Source of the DNA: Gigaspora rosea
Lineage: Eukaryota > Glomeromycota > Glomeromycetes > Diversisporales > Gigasporaceae
Direction of reading: 5' to 3'
DNA length: 64,000 nt
NCBI GenBank assembly: GCA_003550325.1
Contig: QKWP01000046.1
Span: 24,170 to 88,169, forward strand
The translations under genes were made by a program, and so were the position numbers. This document shows positions 1 through 12,040 of this stretch, piece by piece. The notes beneath the pieces are model-generated. The model saw only the letters and a program-made list of their open reading frames with translations. It was not told where the DNA came from and ran no database searches. How positions within the stretch are numbered: the first letter of the stretch is position 1; the number at the start of each line of letters is the position of its first letter.

Positions 1-1830
1 ACTGAAATTTCCTGTATTTGTAATTTTAAATATATGACATTTAGTTACAATTCAGATCATGCATTCAAATCAAATGATGCATTAATGCTAGCTGAATATT
101 TGTAAATTTGGTACTTTATATATTACATAATAAAAATTATATGAAATTCAATTTTCTGAAACTTACGTAAAATTATATATAATATAAAATTGTAATTATG
201 TGATACAACACTAAATTGTTCAGAACATAGCAAAGATCTTAGGGGTGTGCCAGAAATTATCTGATTTCTATTTACTATAGAGCCTACCCCTCCCCCCACC
301 TGACTGGTTTAATAGCCAATCAAATTTTGCATATATTAAATTATTATTAAAAATATTTATAAACTTTAATAGTTAATAACTTTCGATCTACTGGTCCAAT
401 TTGGATGATTTAACTACCAAAATGATCCTTTCAAAGAGAGGATTCTAACAAGCTCATACTCTCAAAAATCTAATCACAGAATCATAAGATCATTATATAT
501 TTGTATATTATTACTATATAGTATTTATTAAATAAGGAGTCGTCTTGGTACCACCCGGGGTGGTAAATAATTCACTGCCACCCTATCCAAATTAAATACT
601 ATGTAAATTGACTGACTGACCCTAACTCTATGGTGAGTGCGTCATCAATTACTATTTAATTTTGACAGGGTGGTATACCAACCCGGGTGGCACAAAGACT
701 TTTCAATAATAAAAATATAGAAATCTGTGTAAAAATGTTAAAAGTATTATTAAAATATTATCTTTTTTGGAATAATACCTGATCGCTACAAATTATTTAT
801 TTTTTTCTTAGCATAAGCTTATGACAAATACTATGTACTCTAATACTGTATTATTAATATAACAAGCATACAAATTCTTTTTTGGAAAAAATAATTAGTT
901 TCAAATAACTTCTATCAATATATCTTAAGATAAATGCCGCTACAAGATAATATCAGCACGTATGCGTATGTTACTATCGATCGATAAAAACTTTAATAAA
1001 TCGGTAAAATGGTAAATATAGAATCAATATTGCAATGTACTAAAATCTGGTTATTGTTAAAAAAAATAAAGATTAAAATTTTTTTTCTTATTTATTAATA
1101 CCTTATAATTTATTTTAATACCTTATAATAAAACCGTAACAACTTTCTAATACAGTATAGTCTTTTTTAAAATTGTGTAAGTTAGAAATTTTTGACCAAA
1201 CTTAAATATTAGCCAATTGGCCGTTGGCCGTTTGCCAACCGATTCATATAGAATACGGATTGAATAAATGAATCCAGATTCGTCCCGATTCAAGTTATAT
1301 ACTAAGTAGTATCAGATTCGATTCGAATGGCCTTTAATTAAAGAATAGGATCGAGGTACTACCTTTATTAACTCTCGTAAGTGATTAATACTGCAGTGTA
1401 AGTGAAGCTACTATAATTTAAACTTATTAAACCTAAGAATAGTTTTTTGCTTTATTATAAATCTTCATCATGACGACTAATTCACAGACCGTATCAAACA
1501 TTTATTTAATGTTATATTTTTTAGAATATAATTTTATTATTTTACGGTTTCTATAAAACTCGTGGGTACAGGAAACTAGAAGTTACTGGCTAGTTTTTAT
1601 ATATATAATCTTAGAAATAAATATATTAGTGATTTATAAAATATGTACAAATCTGCAAAGCCTGGTTCTTAAAAATTACAAAAATGACAAAACTCTCTGT
1701 TACATTAATAGAAAATAGAATATTAGACAAAATCTTTATTATGGCGCATATTCACATTACTGGCAGTGACTTTTTAATATAAGAAAAAATTCCCTATTTG
1801 AATTGGTCAAACAACTAAAATAATTTTAAA
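1..1830. repeat. Diverged fragment of a further tandem unit (unit 0)
   Basis: Positions 1-240 match 12650-12860 and 32985-33190. Positions 1640-1830 match 14290-14460 and 34630-34810. Both blocks lie in the same order and orientation as in units A and B. In A and B these blocks lie beyond the 5' end of the kinase; here they abut the 3' end of kinase A, as expected if another kinase unit lies upstream of the window. The sequence between them (240-1640) is AT-rich and only partly alignable. No coding region is visible. Confidence 0.7.
542..699. mobile_element. Small TIR element (MITE)
   Basis: About 158 bp with imperfect terminal inverted repeats. The left end reads GTCTTGGTACCACCCGGG and the complement of the right end reads GTCTTTGTGCCACCCGGG. 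The similarity runs on inward through a CCACCCTRTC block followed by AAATTAAATA on both arms. There is no coding potential. No convincing target duplication was found, so the superfamily is open. Confidence 0.65.
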
Positions 1831-1912
1831 TGAACATGAATTTTTTTATAACAAATTTAAAATATCAAATTAATACAAATACAGATTGTAAGACATTATC
1901 TTGCTACAAATA

Positions 1913-4900
1913 CTAGCTTATTTCCATGTACATAAATTGATTAATTAGCTTATTTAACGTAATTGGAGTATAAACAACAAAAGTTCCTAAAAATGTTTTC
2001 ATTAATTCTCTTGCTAATATAATTCTTTCATAACTTGGAAATACTACAAATATTATTGCTAAATTATTACTATCAATCAACAATTCTTTTATTTCTAAAA
2101 TAAAATTTATAGTTTCTTCTTTGTTGTTTTCATAAAGACCGATAAAGACTACATCATAAGTAAATTGATCATATAATTCTTTATATGCTTTTACTGCTTT
2201 AATGCCATTTTCAAAGGTATCGAACGTATCAACTTTTTCGACACTTTTAAGATAATTCAATACAGAGTTTCTCAAAGTTTCAGCTGAGTGAATTATTAGT
2301 ATTCGCTTTTTTCTTATAGTATGAGGTAACACATAACTTGTTTGTTTATTATATTGAGTCTCCGTTGATAAAGATGCCATTGTTAATAGTTCAACATTCC
2401 ATGTAAATGAAAATTTACTTCCTTTACCCAATTGACTTTCAACTTTAATTTCACCTCCATTAATTTCTACTAGATTTTTACAGATTGAGAGACCAAGTCC
2501 TGCACCATCTTGCTTTTTAGTCATTGACATGTCACCTTGCGAAAAACTTTCCCAAGCATGGTTTAAATATTCTGGATTTATGCTATTACAAAATTATTAC
2601 AGTATATAAATTATTTAAATGATTATATATGCTAAAACAAAATCTCAAATAATCACAAGTAACTTACCCAATACCAGTATCACTTAATTGGATCAATAAC
2701 TTTTCTTTTTTAACCATTTGATCGTAAGACGAATTCTCTTCATTGATTTCTTCAATGACTTCTCGTGGTTGCATAGAAATTGTCAGTACTATTTCGCCTT
2801 CTTTCGTAAATTTAACTCTAAGTATTAAAATAAAATTGTCAAATAAAATCATACAATGATAATTATGAAGAATAATCAACAAGATAAAACCAAAAAAAAA
2901 AATAAATAATTACGAATTTGATAGTAAATGGGTTAAAACTTGGTTCAATCTGTTTAATAATAAACAAGTATTATTGCCATACTAGTTTAAATCATTTTAC
3001 TTTATATAAAATATTTTGATTAAATTACCTCTCAGGATCACTCTTAACATATCTCGGCAACATATCTATCTCACAATTCACAATTAATTCAATATTTTTA
3101 GTCGCAGCTTTTTTTCCAAATATAATAATTGTATTCTCAAGTGTATTTAATAAATCAAAAGTTTTATTTACTAGAATAAATTTTTTCGCCTCTAGTTTTG
3201 CTACATTTAGAACATCGTTAACTATAGATAACACGATATCAGCAGTATTTGATATAATATTGAGCATGTCCTTTTGCTCTGTAGTTAAGGTAGTACCCTC
3301 TAAAGAAGGAATAATACCTACTATTGCACTTAAAGGTGTCCGTAACTCTAAAATAAGAAAAAAAAATGAATTAAAATAAAAAAAATTAAAAATAATTATA
3401 ATAAAAGATTATAAGTATATGAAATGCAAAACTAAACCATGAGAAGTGTTTGCTAATATTTGAGTCTTTGCATTATTAGCAAATTCAGCAGCTTTAATTT
3501 GAATTTCTTTTTCTCCAATCTCTTCCAACAATTTTGCATATGTAATAGCTAAACTTATATTATTTGATATTTGTTGTAGTAATTCTATTTCAGAGTCGCA
3601 CCAAATGGAATTTTGAGATCTATGTATTTTTATCCATCCCCAAAAATTATCATCCAACCTTATTTCTACAGATAATGTAGAAACATTTTTATGAACCTCA
3701 TCACAATATTTATTTAAAGAAATATCAACACTTAAATTTTTATTAAAAAATTTTTGTGACCTTGTAAAAGATTGTGAATTACTATTATTGTTATCATTAA
3801 TTTCCGAAAATGGGGTAATTATTGGTGATAAATCTTCAGAGTCATTTTCATCTGGAATAACTATTCTATTATTCTTAGGTGACTCATTTGAAATAATAAA
3901 GATTTTTTCACATGGCAACCTTCGATAAATTTCCTTTATAATATAAAGTAATGTTTTATCTAAATCTGATCCGGAAAGAATCATGTTTATTATTGAAAGC
4001 AATAATTGCTTTATATCTTCTTGTTTATATCGTTGAAATAATATTTTACGACGAAGAATTGAGCATTCAATATTAGCGCGAATACGACAAATTAGTTCTC
4101 GAGTTGAAAATGGTTTTACTAAATAATCATCTGCTCCTTTATCGAAGCCTAAAAATAAATATATTGAAAAAAGGTTAAAACAAGAAATAATAATAACTGA
4201 TAATTTAATAGTACTCAAATTACCTTGAATTTTAGAAGTTTCAGAAGCTTTTGCAGATAATAATATTATGGGAATTAGTTGAGTTTTTACATCAGATCTT
4301 AACACATTTAATAACTCATATCCGTCCATATTTGGCATCATGACATCTATATATTAAGTTCAAACATATTATGATAGTTGAAATAATTATTAATGTGTAA
4401 GTGACAAATTACATTATTAATTACTTGCCACTAAGTATTAAGTCAGGTAGTTTTTTAAGCGTCTTTAAGGTTTGTATAGCATTTTGGCCATCATGAGCAC
4501 GATATACGTCAAATTCATTTAAAAGTTCTGCCAAATAATCTCTATAAAATATATTCAATAATAAAAAAAAAACTCAAAAATATTGAACCTTTTTGATTTA
4601 ATAACGAAATATATTACCTCATGTCATTATTATCATCAACAATCAATACTTTATATTTTCTATTGTTTTTTGTTGTTTCATCAGCATCAATATTCATATT
4701 ATCAAGTTCCTTATTATTATTTGAATATTGAGTTTCAGATTTATTATCTTTCATCCATTGAGAACTTTCTTCTAAATAAAGTTGTCGATTAGTGTATAAT
4801 TCTCGATTATGATTTATTTGATTTTCCATTTTATTAGAACGTATTTGATCTATTAATAAATGTTCACATCCTATTGGAAACCAACATTTAAATGTCGTTC

Positions 4901-7900
4901 CTTGATTTACTACAGAAGTAACAGTGATATCTCCACCGTGAAGTGTAATAAGTTCTTTGACTAGAGCAAGCCCTATTCCAGTACCTTCATGACTACGTGA
5001 ACCTTGAGATTCTACTCGATAAAAACGCTGAAATATATTTGGAAGGGCGGATTCCGGAATACCAATTCCTAAATAAAAAAGTCAATATAGTTACAGATTC
5101 GAGGTTTTATTTTGCAAGATTAGTAAATATTATTAACCTGTATCAGACACTTCAAGGACTACCATCTTTTTTTTCTCGTTCATATAATCAAGATATAAGC
5201 GAACAGTTATTTGTCCATTCCAAGTATGCTTGAATGCATTTGAACCTTATAATAAAGCAATATGCGATAAAATATTTTAGCGAATTTTATAAACTTTATA
5301 TGTAACACTTTTAGTTAAAAAAAAAATACTTACAAAGATTAAATACGATAATTTCATATAAATCACGATCCAAATATATTTTATCACCCAAAGCGAGATC
5401 AAACTCATCCGGATTTGGAATATCAATGTAATATTTTAAGCCTAATGTTTTGGCCATACTTTTAAAATCTGAGGCCAATTCATGAGTAAATTCGGCTATA
5501 TTTGTTTCACGATAATGTGCTTTTAGTTGATTAGTTTCTATATTTGAAAACTATTTATAACAGATAAAGATTAATAAAAATGAATCTATATTAACGATTA
5601 TAATACAGGAATAAAACATACTTGTAATAAAGAATTAATGAGTTTAAGTAATCGATGAGCATTACGACGTATTATTTGAAGGTGCGACATTAGTAACGGA
5701 TCTTGAATACATGTATTAATTACATCATTGAGTGGTGAAAGCATTAAAGTTAATGGTGCTAATATTGTAAAAAAAAGAGGTAAGCCTATTTATACAATAC
5801 ATTTTAAAAAAAGAGTATTTTATATTAATACTTTTTAGTTCGTGACTGATTCCTTGGAAAAACGTAATTTTTTCGTAATTCATATCAGCCAATATTTTAG
5901 TTTGATTCTTTTCATCTTCAACAGATTTTCCATGTTGTAAAAGGACATAGATTTGATTTGTTACTAACTAATAAATATTAAAATATATAGGTATTTATAA
6001 TATATTTTTAATAATAAAATATATAAGTATTTATTTATAATATATTTTTATTAGAGTAAATATAAAAAATAACGAAAATAATGATATGAAATTATTACAT
6101 ACATTAAAAAACTCCATATATCGATCGTCAAGTGCTCGAATTCGACTAATACCATAAATTAATACAATCGACAAAACATGATCTTTGTCAAGATAAATTT
6201 TTATCGGGAAAAGTACAGCCTGTGATTCGTCATTTAAAAAAACTTTTAAATTTCTTCCTTCTTTAATTACATGGTATATTGGCCAAGAATCACATTTTAA
6301 GAAAGAATAAGTTGCGTCACTTCTTTTTAGTTCTATATATGTATCATAGCTTTTATTAGCATCTTTGGTTAAATCAATTGTTTCATGGGATTCTGGTAAA
6401 TAATCAGGAATATTTCTTTTTTCTTTATCATCATTATCAAAGGTCGTAGCCATTAAATGGGCGATTAAAGATTCAGAACTAGTATTTAATTTATGTTTTA
6501 TAAAGTAAATGAGTGTATAAGGGATATCTTTATTGTTTCTTAATGCTTTTGTTATAATATGGCAGGCACTTTCTAATGACTCAATGTCTTTTAGAAATAT
6601 TATGAAATTCAAAATATATTAATAAATATAATTCCATAACAGTCAACCGACTTGTCACACTATTTATAACTGAGTTTTTAGTTATATATAAATTTATAAA
6701 AAAAACATATAAAATTACTATAAACTTTGAATCTTTGATCTTTCTTCATCTACATATTAACTTAAAATTAAATTTTTCGGGAATATAGAACAAAGAGAGA
6801 AGAAAAAATTGGGCTTAAAAATCGAATTAAAATTTCGCCGTTTTTGCACAAAACGAAAATGTAACTTCGCCAAAAACAAATATTTAACGATTTTAAGACA
6901 ATAATTATGTGTAAAATCATGCCCCGAACAACTTTACTTAGGCGACCGAAGTAGGTTACCTTGTAAGAAAAATGGGTTACCTATGTACTAAAGTAAAATA
7001 TTTTGAGTTTTAAATATAAAACTCCTTTTTTTATCAAGATAACCTACTTTGGGCGCTTAAGCAAAGTTGTTCAGCATGCAGACCTCGGATCGAGTAAAAC
7101 TGCATGCTGAATAACTTTGCTTAAGCGCCCAAAGTAGGTTATCATGATAAAAAAAGGAGTTTTATATTTAAAACTCAAAATATTTTACTTTAGTACATAG
7201 GTAACCCATTTTTCTTACAAGGTAACCTACTTCGGTCGCCTAAGTAAAGTTGTTCGGGGCATGATTTTACACATAATTATTGTCTTAAAATCGTTAAATA
7301 TTTGTTTTTGGCGAAGTTACATTTTCGTTTTGTGCAAAAACGGCGAAATTTTAATTCGATTTTTAAGCCCAATTTTTTCTTCTCTCTTTGTTCTATATTC
7401 CCAAAAAATTTAATTTTAAGTTAATATGTAGGTGAAGAAAGATCAAAGATTCAAAGTTTATAGTAATTTTATATGTTTTTTTTATAAATTTTATATGTAA
7501 AAAATTTTGTTGTGACATATCGTGTGACTGATAAATATAATTCTCGTAATGATTATCAACTATAATCAACAAGTAATTAAAATTATAAGTACTAACTAGA
7601 TGTAAGACGACCAAATTCTCCAAGTAATTTTAGTCTTCGAGTATTTAAACATTGTTGAGTAGTTTCTTGTGCTAAACACCATAAAGCACAAATTGTGCCA
7701 TCAGATTTGAAAATCGGACTATGTGTACTGCTAAAGTATGCTTCTTCATCATATCCATCACGTTGTAATATTGAAGGATCATCTCTGAAGTAAGTGCCTT
7801 TGCCAGTTGTTGTTACTCTACATGTATTATATAATTCAAGGGAAAATTAATATTATGAATCAAATATCCTTAAAATTATTATATCATTTACCTATTAAAA

Positions 7901-8399
7901 ACTGGAATCATACGAGTCTCATATATTTCAGGCCAAACATCTTTAACCGATCTTCCTAATGCTGTTTAACATTTATAAACGTGCTACGTTATTAACAATT
8001 TTTATTATAACACATAGTATGAAAATATATAACTTACCAGGATGTTTTGTCATTAAGATTGGTGCAAACGCTATGAGCAAATAAGGTCAGATACTTATGC
8101 TAATTAAATAGATTAAAGAAAATAAGCAGTAAATTGGTTTACCTTCATTATATAAAATTAGCCAATTTGGAGGATCGATATAGAGACACGTAGGAAACTT
8201 AGTTTTGAGACATAAATTCTAACATTAAATATATGATTTTTAGAAAGGTTTTTACGAATTTAAAAAAACACGGGCAAATTACCGTGGCATTTTTGAGAGC
8301 AGGATCCCAAGTGTCCATAGGACCAAGTGGAGTTGAAGACCAGTCAAAATTGTAGACCATGTCAATATAATTTGAATTCTCATTCTTCCTTAACATCAT
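1913..8399 (-). CDS. Dual hybrid histidine kinase with degenerate C-terminal receiver (unit A)
   Basis: Predicted cytosolic signalling kinase of about 1,395 residues in about 18 exons. Order seen: fungal-type PAS (residues ~15-170, DWSSTPLGPMDTW start, then DVWPEIYE); GAF-like (~175-340); HisKA with H-box FFQGISHELK (His ~375, completed as TPL across an intron); HATPase with SNAFKH N-box and DTGIGIPE and GTGIGLAL G-boxes; receiver with LIVDDN, acceptor Asp in LILSDVMMPNMDG (~727) and VKPFS lysine; GAF (~800-970); second HisKA with TSHELRTPL (His ~1001); second HATPase with LLSNSVKF, DTGIG and GAGLGLS; then a receiver-like tail (~1262-1390). In the tail the acidic pair is replaced by HS and the acceptor Asp by Gly (VVFIGLYE). 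Exon junctions are phase-consistent. One intron is GC-AG, one exon is 36 nt, and the intron before the GAF holds an 893-bp palindromic transposon. Start: the first Met after an in-frame TAG, so modestly uncertain. The ligand is unknown; phosphotransfer to an HPt protein is inferred from the family. Confidence 0.85.
2914..2949 (-). other. 36-nt microexon encoding the N-box of HATPase 2
   Basis: Between the exon ending at SDPER and the exon starting VKFTKEG, the minus strand holds a 36-nt stretch bounded by CAG upstream and GTAATT downstream. Splicing it in gives RLNQVLTHLLSNSVKFTKEG, restoring the conserved N-box Asn that is otherwise missing. Phases fit on both sides (AG|A and TC|A). Unit B keeps an equivalent exon near 26694-26729 with matching splice sites. 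Confidence 0.85.
4347..4428 (-). other. GC-AG intron inside receiver 1
   Basis: An 82-nt intron. Joining AGT G to AT GTC ATG ATG gives the expected receiver sequence LILSDVMMPNMDG. The only donor that does this is G|GCAAGT, the usual non-canonical GC donor; the acceptor is TATAG. A GT donor 4 nt further on would shift the frame. Unit B has the same GCAAGT donor. Confidence 0.8.
6639..7531. mobile_element. Tc1/mariner-like full-length palindromic (foldback) element
   Basis: 893 bp forming almost one continuous inverted repeat centred near 7085. In the inner arms I count about 2 mismatches in 86 bases. Ends read ACAGTC and, complemented, TCAGTC. It is flanked by TA at 6637-6638 and 7532-7533. 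Unit B has the uninterrupted site CCATAAATATAA near 30385, so the TSD is TA. There is no transposase, so it is non-autonomous. It lies within an intron of the unit A kinase, between the PAS and GAF exons. Confidence 0.9.
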
Positions 8400-8790
8400 C
8401 TAAAGTGATGACATATAAACTTATCAAAGTACGACAAAGCTATTAAAAGGTACTTATTTAATTTAATGAAAGAATAATAACCATTTACGTATTAGTTTGA
8501 TTTAATAAAGATGTATTCATGCATTAATGTTAAGAAGAATTGTTTTTTGGTTTAAATTAGACTTCAATTGGCTTTTATTAATTTCTTCAAATTTCAACTC
8601 TATACTTATGTGTGTGCTTACGAGATTTTGTAATGCTGTTATTGCATTAGTTGTCTGTCGTTCTTGAAGTTGAAAGTTGCTTATTAGTGTATAAAAGTTA
8701 CACTTGCCTCACAGCCAACGCGCGGGTTAATTTCAGTCAAGTGCAACAAGCACCCAAATTGGCTACAAAATTCCCGATTAGTTTACCCCC
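8400..8790 (-). promoter_or_regulatory. Conserved 5' flank of the kinase gene (candidate promoter)
   Basis: This non-coding stretch directly upstream of the kinase start is almost unchanged in unit B (31256-31640), whereas sequence further out is rearranged. It contains a GTATAAAAG string near 8690 and a short GC-richer block, CAACGCGCGGGTT, near 8717. Promoter function is inferred only from position and conservation. Confidence 0.35.
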
Positions 8791-8930
8791 ATTTATAAAA
8801 TAGATCTTTATTTAGTATAGATAACTTTCATTTCCATTTTTGCATAATTCATTCAATGTTAGTCAATATTAGATGTAGAAACTTTGATCGCCCTTTTTCA
8901 TAACACGTTATCATGTTAGCATGTTGCATT

Positions 8931-9432
8931 GGGGTGTAACATCGACTATTTAATCAAAACTATATCAGTTACATTGATTATTTTATTATTATAAAATTTT
9001 TAACAGTAAAATTAAAATAATTAATCGAATATAATTTACTTTACTTAATTATAAAGAAAAGTACTAAGAAAAGTGCGAAATTCTAAAGGTATCACATAAA
9101 TATTGCACTTATTTTTCCAATTTTTTTTAATTGACAACTGTTTGTCAGAAATTTTTCAAATTAACTATGTTTTATTTTTCGCTAAAGTTCTAATAAGTTT
9201 AAAATATCTAAAATTATCGATTTTTAAGTATATTGGCATAAAACGTAAATCATAATTAATAATATCTACGTAATAGAATAATGTATAATAACTAATAACT
9301 GATAATGTAATCGCATTATACGATAAAAAAAAAAATTGATTTACATTCGTGTAACGTAAAAAATCTGCAGTATCATAAATAATTACATAGTTAACTGACA
9401 TAATTTTGATTAAATAGTCGATGTTACACCCC
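8931..9432. mobile_element. TIR element present only in unit A
   Basis: About 502 bp with inverted repeats of at least 40 bp. Both ends begin GGGGTGTAACATCGACTAT and continue through TTAATCAAAA and TCAGTTA with two mismatches. Unit B lacks it near 31770, although its flank there differs slightly, so the exact target duplication cannot be read. The interior is AT-rich and non-coding. Confidence 0.8.
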
Positions 9433-9545
9433 AATGTAGATAGCACGTCAACATGTTAGGCTTATCAGTGTTATATTTAATAGCACGTAGCGTGTTAGAT
9501 AGCACGTTAATGTGCTAGGTAACGCGTTAACGTGTCGTATGTCAA
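9433..9545. repeat. Cluster of CACGT-type short palindromes
   Basis: Repeated short blocks of the type AGCACGTNAACRTG and TAACGCGTTAACGTG follow one another at 10-25 bp spacing. The cluster recurs at 10715-10875 inside unit A and at 31745-31895 in unit B. Some blocks are self-complementary around TTAA. No gene is present. Function unknown. Confidence 0.6.
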
Positions 9546-9789
9546 CAGTTAAATTCAAATGTCATAAACGAATGAATTTGACTTCAATAAAAGAGATACT
9601 GGTAGAGAAGTTCCCTTCGATTTTACTTAAGAAAATAAAGGAAGTAAGCTAGTGTAGTGCTAAAGAGACCTTTATTCGAGTAAATCAGAAACTTATCTCC
9701 TAGTATTAGAGTTAAATCGGTTAAACGTATACTCTCCCTCCTTAATAGTTGCAATATCGTGTTGCATAATGATACATTTGAAGAAATTG

Positions 9790-11060
9790 TTTACATTTTT
9801 GTGTTATACATACTAGCTGAACAGGTGGCGCTTACGCGCCACCTATATTACTTAAGGTTAAAGTAAATGTACGTATGTATATAAATTTTTATTGCTATAC
9901 TTATTTTAATTTTAGAAAAGAGTTGTGCTGTTATTGATTAATATTTTATTCACTTCGAAAATAAATAGCACAAATTTTGTAGCAATAAACATATTATTAT
10001 CACACTTGCTGAAATCGCCTACTGTGTCTATTTGCCGCCCTATAAAGTAAATGAAATTAGAATAAATAGTAAATATTCATAACTTGAATGCTTAATTTAA
10101 TTACTCTGAATTATTAAAAATTCTTTATACTCACAAATTAGACCGTTTAAGTTAAAATTTTGTTTAGCATTATTATTATTTTTTTTTGTATTTATACAAA
10201 AATATAAAATAAAATATAATGTACTGAAAATTCTCAATATAATTGAAACATTCATATTACTATGCTGACCATTATGTCAGCTAATTTGCCATTTACATTT
10301 GTTTAATTTGAGAAGAATTCAGTAGGTATCGTTAAACGAAAATAAACTTCAAATGGCTTATTACGAATAAAGTTAATTAAAAGTAAAAAATTGTTAATAG
10401 CTCATTTTAGATATTTGACTTAATGAATATTATTTATACTCACAGATTGAAATGAAATTAAATTGCAAATATTCATAATTTAACTAAGTTTATGAACTCT
10501 GTTACTGAAATATCATTTTAAAAAACCATAACAACGCACTGTTGCAAATTCGAAATTGTGACATTAGAGATTCAAATTTTTGTATATAGATCTTCTTTCC
10601 TTTATTTCGTATAGATAGCTTTCATTTCTATTTTTGTATAATACTTTAAATGTTAGTCTATATATGTATAAACTTGATGATTGATATATAATCGCCCCTT
10701 TTTGTAAAATCTTCATAACACGTTAACGTGTTGGCGCGTATGCGTGTTAAAGGCACAGATTATAAAGATTCTCGATAGCACATCAACGTGTTAGGCTTAG
10801 TAGCACCATTGTTGAATAGCATGTAACGTGTTAAGCAGCACACTAACGTGCCAAACAACACGTTAATGTGTAGCATATTAAATTCAAATGTATTTAAATG
10901 AATGAATTTGACTTCAACAAAGAGAGACATGCGAAGTCCCTTTGATTTTACTTAAGGAAAAATAAGGAAGTAAGCTAGTGTAGTACTGAAGAGACCTTTA
11001 TTTGAGTAAATCAAAAATTATCTCCTAGCAACATTTGAGTTAGATTGGTCAAATGTATAC
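9790..11060. repeat. Unit A-only segment with partial copy of the preceding flank
   Basis: Unit B joins directly from the equivalent of 9780 to the equivalent of 12045, so 9790-12040 is either an insertion in A or a deletion in B. Within it, 10590-11060 is a diverged direct copy of the flank also seen at 8815-8930 and 9433-9740 (same CACGT cluster, then AAGGAAGTAAGCTAGTGTAG). A small perfect hairpin, AGGTGGCGC with loop TTAC, lies at 9822-9843. No gene seen. Confidence 0.6.
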
Positions 11061-11282
11061 ACTCTCTTTAATAAAGGACAATTCAGTGAAGAGTTAACAA
11101 ACTCAGTTAGAGTTCAACCCTTTAAAATTAGAGTAGAAGCGTTAGCTCTAGTGATTATACCGAAAGATCCTTGAATTAATAAACTGTTGATATTATAGTA
11201 AACTAATAACCTCACAAATTACAAACCATCTTTTGTTTTTTTCTATTTCTTTTTTTTTTTTTAGGCAACGATTTTTATTATA

Positions 11283-12040
11283 TGTTTGTAACTAATAGTT
11301 TAAAATTCGTATATTATTAAAAAAGTAAAAAAAGATATATAGCCAAAAGAAATATGAAAATTCTGGATCAACCCGAATCGGAAATCTAAAGAAATAGTAT
11401 AGAAGTATAAGAACCGGGAATAAATATTTATTAAAGGCTCAGGTTCATGTGATTTTAAGATACATTTAAGCCACCTTAATTCGCATGCTCGAATTTTTTG
11501 GCAATTTCTCATTGGTACGTACGAACAGGTACATTTATATTTATTTAATGCATAGAGAATAAAACCTGTTTTAAGTGTAACAGGCATCAAAATGTAATTT
11601 TTAATGTGGTTGGTACACGATATTCGTTTAATAGATGGTACATATAAGGTTTTTTTTAGCCAGTGACTTTTACTCTTTGTTTGTAACTAATAGTTTAAAT
11701 AGTTTAAAACTTGTATATTATTAATAAAAGATAAAATAAGATATTTAATCAAAAAGAATGTTGAAATCCTGGATCCCCGAATTTGAAATCTGAAGAAATA
11801 GTATAGAAGTATAAATAAGAACCGGGAATAAATATTTATTTATGGCTCAGGTTTAAGATATATTCAAATTTACATGCTCGAATTTTTGGCAATTTCTCAT
11901 TGGTACGTACTTACGAACCGGTATGTTTATATTTATTTAATGCTTATAGAATAAAACCTGCTTTAAGTATAACAGGCATCAAGAACGTAACTTTTAATAG
12001 TGGACGGCACACGATGTTCTTTTAACATATAGTATAAGAT
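11283..12040. repeat. Two direct tandem copies of a ~390-bp sequence
   Basis: The stretch from TTTGTAACTAATAGTTTAAA at about 11283 repeats from about 11678. It runs through AGAAATAGTATAGAAGTATAA, CCGGGAATAAATATTTATT and GGCAATTTCTCATTGGTACG in both copies, with indels and about 10% differences by eye. A 96-codon open frame in the first copy is not kept in the second, so it is not treated as a gene. Confidence 0.65.

Noticed and set aside
4583-5233. Plus-strand open frames of 69 and 78 codons
   Set aside because: Antisense to kinase exons and introns.
9165-9446. 93-codon minus-strand frame
   Set aside because: Lies inside the 502-bp TIR element and overlaps its terminal repeat; no recognisable protein.
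11300-11590. 96-codon minus-strand frame
   Set aside because: Not preserved in the tandem copy at 11678-12040.
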